This document shows positions 31,844-34,724 of a stretch of 34,724 bases of DNA, in pieces; positions within the stretch are counted from its first letter, which is position 1; each line of letters starts with the position of its first letter. A program made the position numbers and the translations under genes. The stretch lies in the NCBI RefSeq assembly GCF_000812685.1, contig NZ_JWIF01000013.1, positions 1-34,724 of the forward strand, given 5' to 3'. Source of the stretch: Halocynthiibacter namhaensis (GTDB lineage: Bacteria > Pseudomonadota > Alphaproteobacteria > Rhodobacterales > Rhodobacteraceae). Under the pieces are notes generated by a model. That model ran no database searches. It was not told the DNA's origin and worked only from the letters and a program-made list of their open reading frames with translations.

Positions 31844-32658
31844 AGGCCCAGAACCTTGCGCAACATATTCAACGCCACCAGAAGCAGGAAAACCCCAAAG
31901 GCCCGCTTGAGGGGCTTAGGGTTCATGCTATGCGCGAACTTCACGCCGTAAGGTGTTGTTATCAAAGTCATAGCGATGATCAGGAAAAACGATGGGATGT
32001 TCACGGCACCCAAGGTCCAAGGCGGTGTATGCACTGGGTGTGACAGCAAAAATCCGATCACAGAGGGCACGGCAATGATCACCCCAAAGCCCGCAGCCGT
32101 TGCCACAGCACGGTGGATCGGCGTGTTATAAAGGCTCATGACAGGCACACCAAATGACCCGCCGCCGATCCCCATCAACACCGACAAAAAACCAAGGCAT
32201 GGCGATAGGATCAGGCGCAGTGGGCCTTCGGGCATGGCCTCGCCCAAGCGCCATTCCGACCGCCCAAACGCCATGTATAGCCCGACGATCATCGCTAGAA
32301 TTCCGAAGATCCCCTGCAAGGTTGAAGACCGCAGCGACGTCGCCAAAGTGACGCCGATAATCGCGCCAATCACAATACCCGGTGCCCAAGTTTTCAAGAT
32401 ATCCCAATCCACGGCCCCCTTCTTGTGATGCGCTGCAACCGACCGCACTGAGGTCACGATGATCGTCGCTAAAGACGTCGCAAGGCAGACCTGAAACAGG
32501 CTATCGCTGCCGTAACCCAAAACCGAAAACGCATAGAAAAAGGCGGGCACCAAGACGATACCGCCGCCCACGCCCAACATGCCGGCCAGAACACCAGCGA
32601 ACGCCCCAATGACGACTAAAAGTGCCACCATAGGTAAAAGAGATGCGATGTCCGGCAT
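31840..32658 (-). CDS. TauE/SafE-family sulfite/anion permease
   Basis: An integral membrane protein of 272 residues with about eight transmembrane helices and the two glycine-rich repeats of the family: GVLAGMLGVGGGIVLVP near residues 22-38 and FLSVLMGIGGGSFGVPVM near 157-174. TauE/SafE members export sulfite, sulfoacetate or other organic anions. It lies two bases downstream of dusA's end on the same strand and overlaps the oxygenase gene by 4 bp. With an oxygenase partner it may export a product such as sulfite, but that is inference. Confidence 0.92.
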   Translation of the reverse strand: MPDIASLLPMVALLVVIGAFAGVLAGMLGVGGGIVLVPAFFYAFSVLGYGSDSLFQVCLATSLATIIVTSVRSVAAHHKKGAVDWDILKTWAPGIVIGAIIGVTLATSLRSSTLQGIFGILAMIVGLYMAFGRSEWRLGEAMPEGPLRLILSPCLGFLSVLMGIGGGSFGVPVMSLYNTPIHRAVATAAGFGVIIAVPSVIGFLLSHPVHTPPWTLGAVNIPSFFLIIAMTLITTPYGVKFAHSMNPKPLKRAFGVFLLLVALNMLRKVLGL

Positions 32659-32660
32659 GT

Positions 32661-33662
32661 TTACGCCCCCTCGGTTGTCTGTGGAATTTGGTCCAATGCA
32701 GCCAGAATGATCTCTGTACCGGCACCAGGTTTATGGGCATTCTCTGATAGGTGCCGCCGCCATTGTCGCGCGCCAGGACGGCCCGCAAAGAGGCCCAACA
32801 TATGGCGCGTGATCTGGTTCACACGCCCACCTTCCGCAAGATGCGCTTCTATATAGGGCAGCATTTCATGCACGATATCATGCGGCGTCTTCACAGGGGA
32901 CACCGCATGATAGACCCGCTGATCCGCAGCCAACAGAATGTCAGACGGCGTGTGATAAGCAGATCGCCCAATCATCACGCCATCCAACCCACGTTCCAGC
33001 AATTCAACAGCGGTATCAAGATCTTGCACCCCGCCATTCAGCGAAATGTGCAGATCAGGGAAAGCCTGCTTCATCTCAAACACCAGGTCATAATCCAACG
33101 GCGGAATGTCACGGTTTTCCTTGGGCGATACACCCTGCAACCAGGCCATGCGCGCATGTATTGTCACACGTTCACACCCTGCCGCTTGGATCTTTTCAAG
33201 GAAATCAGGCAAAATATCACGGGGCACCTGGTCATCCACCCCAATGCGGCATTTGACCGTGACGGGCACATCAACCGCCTCGCGCATGGCAGATACGCAG
33301 TCGGCAACAAGCTCAGGTGACTTCATCAAAACAGCGCCAAAAGCCCCGCTTTGAACACGGTCTGATGGGCATCCGCAGTTCAAATTCACCTCAGCATAGC
33401 CCGCATCCGCACAGATCTTCGCCGCCTGCCCCAATTCAATTGGATCAGACCCGCCCAGCTGCACAGCAACTGGATGTTCCAACGGATCAAAGCGCAACAA
33501 ATGCAGCGCACCACCACGGACCAACGCGGGCGAGGTCACCATCTCAGTATACAACAACGTCTCACGCGACATAAGCCGATGCATGTACCGACAATGGCGA
33601 TCCGTCCATTCCATCATCGGTGCCACACTTAGGCGTGCGGATTTTTGTGCGTTATTTTTCAA
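32661..33662 (-). CDS. dusA: tRNA-dihydrouridine synthase A
   Basis: An FMN enzyme reducing uridine 20/20a in the tRNA D-loop. The 333-residue protein begins LSVAPMMEWTDRHCR; the catalytic cysteine is Cys98 in NLNCGCPSDRVQSG; TVKCRIGVDD and INGGV-type LNGGVQDLD are present, as is GVMIGRSAYHTP and the C-terminal RPGARQWRRHLSE specific to DusA. The start is TTG at 33662: GGAG lies 8 bases upstream and no ATG gives the full N terminus. Upstream is a dyad-rich region and an insertion sequence. Two bases separate its stop from the start of the TauE/SafE gene. Confidence 0.95.
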   Translation of the reverse strand: MKNNAQKSARLSVAPMMEWTDRHCRYMHRLMSRETLLYTEMVTSPALVRGGALHLLRFDPLEHPVAVQLGGSDPIELGQAAKICADAGYAEVNLNCGCPSDRVQSGAFGAVLMKSPELVADCVSAMREAVDVPVTVKCRIGVDDQVPRDILPDFLEKIQAAGCERVTIHARMAWLQGVSPKENRDIPPLDYDLVFEMKQAFPDLHISLNGGVQDLDTAVELLERGLDGVMIGRSAYHTPSDILLAADQRVYHAVSPVKTPHDIVHEMLPYIEAHLAEGGRVNQITRHMLGLFAGRPGARQWRRHLSENAHKPGAGTEIILAALDQIPQTTEGA

Positions 33663-33755
33663 AGCGTTAACTCCATTTCACCTTAAAGTCCGTGTAGCAC
33701 GATTTTCCCGAATTTCACCGCATTTTGGGGGGTTTTCGGGGGTTTTCGATTCGAG

Positions 33756-33774
33756 TGTGCTACGGTGTAGCACA
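33756..33774. promoter_or_regulatory. Perfect inverted repeat TGTGCTAC-ggt-GTAGCACA
   Basis: Eight-bp arms, 3-bp spacer, 19 bp in total. A third GTGTAGCAC half-site occurs at 33692-33700, 31 bp upstream of the dusA start, so a protein binding there would affect dusA. It could be an operator for dusA or for a gene to the right that the IS has disrupted. Confidence 0.55.
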
Positions 33775-33937
33775 TCTGAAGCGCACGAACAGCGGCCTGA
33801 ATGCAGCCAGTTTCGTTCCCGGGCTCCCCCGTCCTGTCATCTCACATACTTCCGGAAATCGGCTATCAAACCCAAAATGCGTTTTCGCGTTTTCGAACCG
33901 ATTTCCCCATCATCAAAATCAAGATGGGATGAATTTC

Positions 33938-34240
33938 ATGACCAAGATCGACAACAGCACCCAGAGTGTTCTCGCCGCCATTACTGCAAAAAACTCCTGG
34001 CAGCCTGTAACCACACACAACCGCGCGGCTCTTCCCGACATCATTGCCACGGAAAGCTCTCTTCCTCCGAGGGAGACGAAAAGAACGAAAGCTTTGAAAA
34101 AGCAACTACATAAAACGAAAGAAGAAAAGCCCGCGAAAAAATTCGAAGAACCAAACATAACGCGGCTTCAAGGAAGGGAAGGCATTGTTTGGTCTTGTCG
34201 CGGTTTAGTTCCGGTCTCTTTCGAGCAATGTTTGCTATGA
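33938..34240 (+). CDS. Doubtful small ORF, perhaps cut by the IS
   Basis: A 100-residue frame starting MTKIDNSTQSVLAAITAKNSWQPV, with GGGA 8 bases before the ATG. The first 75 residues are basic and look like protein (LPPRETKRTKALKKQLHKTKEEKPAKKFEEPN); the last 25 read into what may be the left end of the IS and end 12 bp before orfA. I do not recognise a family. It may be the surviving N-terminal part of a gene interrupted by the insertion, or not a gene at all. Confidence 0.3.
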   Translation: MTKIDNSTQSVLAAITAKNSWQPVTTHNRAALPDIIATESSLPPRETKRTKALKKQLHKTKEEKPAKKFEEPNITRLQGREGIVWSCRGLVPVSFEQCLL

Positions 34241-34252
34241 AGGAGAGAGAGA

Positions 34253-34528
34253 ATGGCAAAGAGATACACAGACGAGTTTCGGCGTGATGCGGTGCGCATG
34301 GCGACGACGAGTGGCTTAACGCGGCCTCAACTTTCATCAGATTTAGGGGGTGGGCTTTCGACGCTGAACAAATGGGTTCAACAGCATCAACACGATGACC
34401 TGATGTCAGGACCGCATGAAGACGTTGAGAAGGAGAACACGCGGCTTCGCAAGGAAGTCCGTCTGCTGCGCGAGGAGAGGGAAGTGTTAAAAAAGGCGGC
34501 AATCTTCTTTGCAGGCCAAAGCCGGTGA
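34253..34528 (+). CDS. IS3-family transposase OrfA
   Basis: The 91-residue DNA-binding subunit. The N-terminal helix-turn-helix (RYTDEFRRDAVRMATTSGLT, then LSTLNKWVQQH) is followed by a leucine-zipper helix (ENTRLRKEVRLLREEREVLKKAA). AGGAG sits 7 bases before the ATG at 34253. Near its end A-AAA-AAG (34489-34495), in the correct codon phase, is the classic -1 slippery site producing an OrfAB fusion transposase. The stop TGA (34526-34528) overlaps a GTG of orfB. Confidence 0.93.
   Translation: MAKRYTDEFRRDAVRMATTSGLTRPQLSSDLGGGLSTLNKWVQQHQHDDLMSGPHEDVEKENTRLRKEVRLLREEREVLKKAAIFFAGQSR
34489..34495 (+). promoter_or_regulatory. Programmed -1 frameshift site A AAA AAG
   Basis: A six-A run followed by G, in frame as TTA AAA AAG in orfA. 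A -1 slip continues as GGN LLC RPKPVRFAF in the orfB frame, which is open to the window end. Confidence 0.8.
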
Positions 34529-34724
34529 GATTTGCGTTCATCGACGCCTGGAAAGAAGAATGGCCAGTTGAGTTCCTGTGCAAAGTTATGCGGGTCACAT
34601 CACGTGGTTTTCGCGCGTGGCGGGTTCGCCCGATGAGCCAGCGTCAACGCGATGATATGGTGATCCTGGCTCACATCCGTGAACAGCATCGCTTAAGCCT
34701 GCAAAGCTATGGGCGGCCTCGGAT
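34525..34724 (+). CDS. IS3-family transposase OrfB, partial
   Basis: The frame is open from the frameshift site to the window edge. From GTG 34525 it reads VRFAFIDAWKEEWPVEFLCK and then VMRVTSRGFRAWRVRPMSQR, the HTH-like N-terminal region of IS3 OrfB, then ILAHIREQHRLSLQSYGRPR, the start of the segment before the DDE catalytic core. The catalytic domain is outside the window. It is normally made as the OrfAB fusion through the -1 frameshift. Confidence 0.9.
   Translation, partial: MRFAFIDAWKEEWPVEFLCKVMRVTSRGFRAWRVRPMSQRQRDDMVILAHIREQHRLSLQSYGRPR

Larger units (their letters stand above)
33663..34252. other. 590-bp region upstream of dusA with dyads and IS junction
   Basis: This gap holds the dusA ribosome site, GTGTAGCAC half-sites (33692-33700 and 33756-33774), two direct copies of GGGGTTTTCG (about 33729-33748), a doubtful small ORF (33938-34240) and the leader of the IS3-type orfA. 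A-rich DNA at 34070-34150 differs from the flanks. I see no tRNA or further gene. Confidence 0.5.
34253..34724 (+). mobile_element. IS3-family insertion sequence, left part (runs off the window)
   Basis: Two overlapping transposase frames (orfA, then orfB in the -1 frame) with a frameshift signal identify the IS3 family. The right end, most of orfB and the right inverted repeat lie beyond the window. The left inverted repeat should be within the 70-100 bp before orfA, but cannot be fixed without its partner. Confidence 0.9.

Overview
The window looks like a chromosomal segment of an alphaproteobacterium of the order Rhodobacterales (Roseobacter-type marine bacterium). This rests on recognised gene arrangements and protein sequences: an assimilatory sulfite-reduction operon with DUF2849 and DUF934 genes, a ccmI-ruvX-DUF1289 block, a soxBDAG sarcosine oxidase operon, a form II cox-type molybdenum hydroxylase in the order S-L-M, an IF-3 of alphaproteobacterial type, and a tripartite TRAP transporter. 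No rRNA, tRNA or CRISPR array was seen. Most of the window is dense, ordinary chromosome. The right end carries the start of an IS3-family insertion sequence.

Layout. 1-155: tail of an unidentified gene. 223-374: a perfect tandem array of 19 copies of an 8-bp unit. 507-1679: tpiA and a small winged-helix protein. 1777-4946 (minus): TRAP transporter dctP-dctQ-dctM with an internal terminator after dctP. 5141-7603: cytochrome P450 and a YegD-type Hsp70-like ATPase. 7664-8134 (minus): an Lrp/AsnC regulator, divergent from the cys operon (8275-12422: truncated CysG-like protein, DUF2849, cysI, cysH, DUF934), followed by ferredoxin-NADP reductase (12514-13389). 13484-14674 (minus): a hypothetical gene and a membrane-anchored Ala/Thr-rich repeat protein. 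14880-15434: infC, read from an AUA start. 15564-16235: a short soluble protein with a chemoreceptor-tip motif. 16354-20131 (minus): coxS-coxL-coxM. 20270-21967 (minus): RarD-like permease and Fe superoxide dismutase. 22103-23003 (minus): two related small secreted proteins. 23170-28765 (minus): sarcosine oxidase operon soxB-HD hydrolase-soxD-soxA-soxG. 29065-31050: ccmI, ruvX, DUF1289. 31052-33662 (minus): dusA, a TauE/SafE permease and an Fe(II)/2OG-type oxygenase. 33663-34724: dyad-rich intergenic DNA, a doubtful small ORF and the start of an IS3-family element.

How the genes fit together. The cys operon covers APS reduction to sulfite (CysH) and sulfite to sulfide (CysI). The siroheme for CysI would come from the CysG-like dehydrogenase/chelatase, and electrons plausibly come from the neighbouring Fpr through a ferredoxin, since no cysJ is present. 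The sarcosine operon oxidises N-methylglycine to glycine, passing formaldehyde to tetrahydrofolate and producing H2O2. Its unusual member is a small HD protein with the features of a (p)ppGpp hydrolase, overlapping both soxB and soxD.

The most notable observations are the 19-copy 8-bp array upstream of tpiA, the alarmone-hydrolase-like gene inside the sarcosine oxidase operon together with a cluster of TTGCG dyads in that operon's promoter region, a clean 7+9+7 dyad in the lrp/cys divergent promoter, the AUA start of infC, and the truncated methyltransferase remnant on the CysG-like protein.
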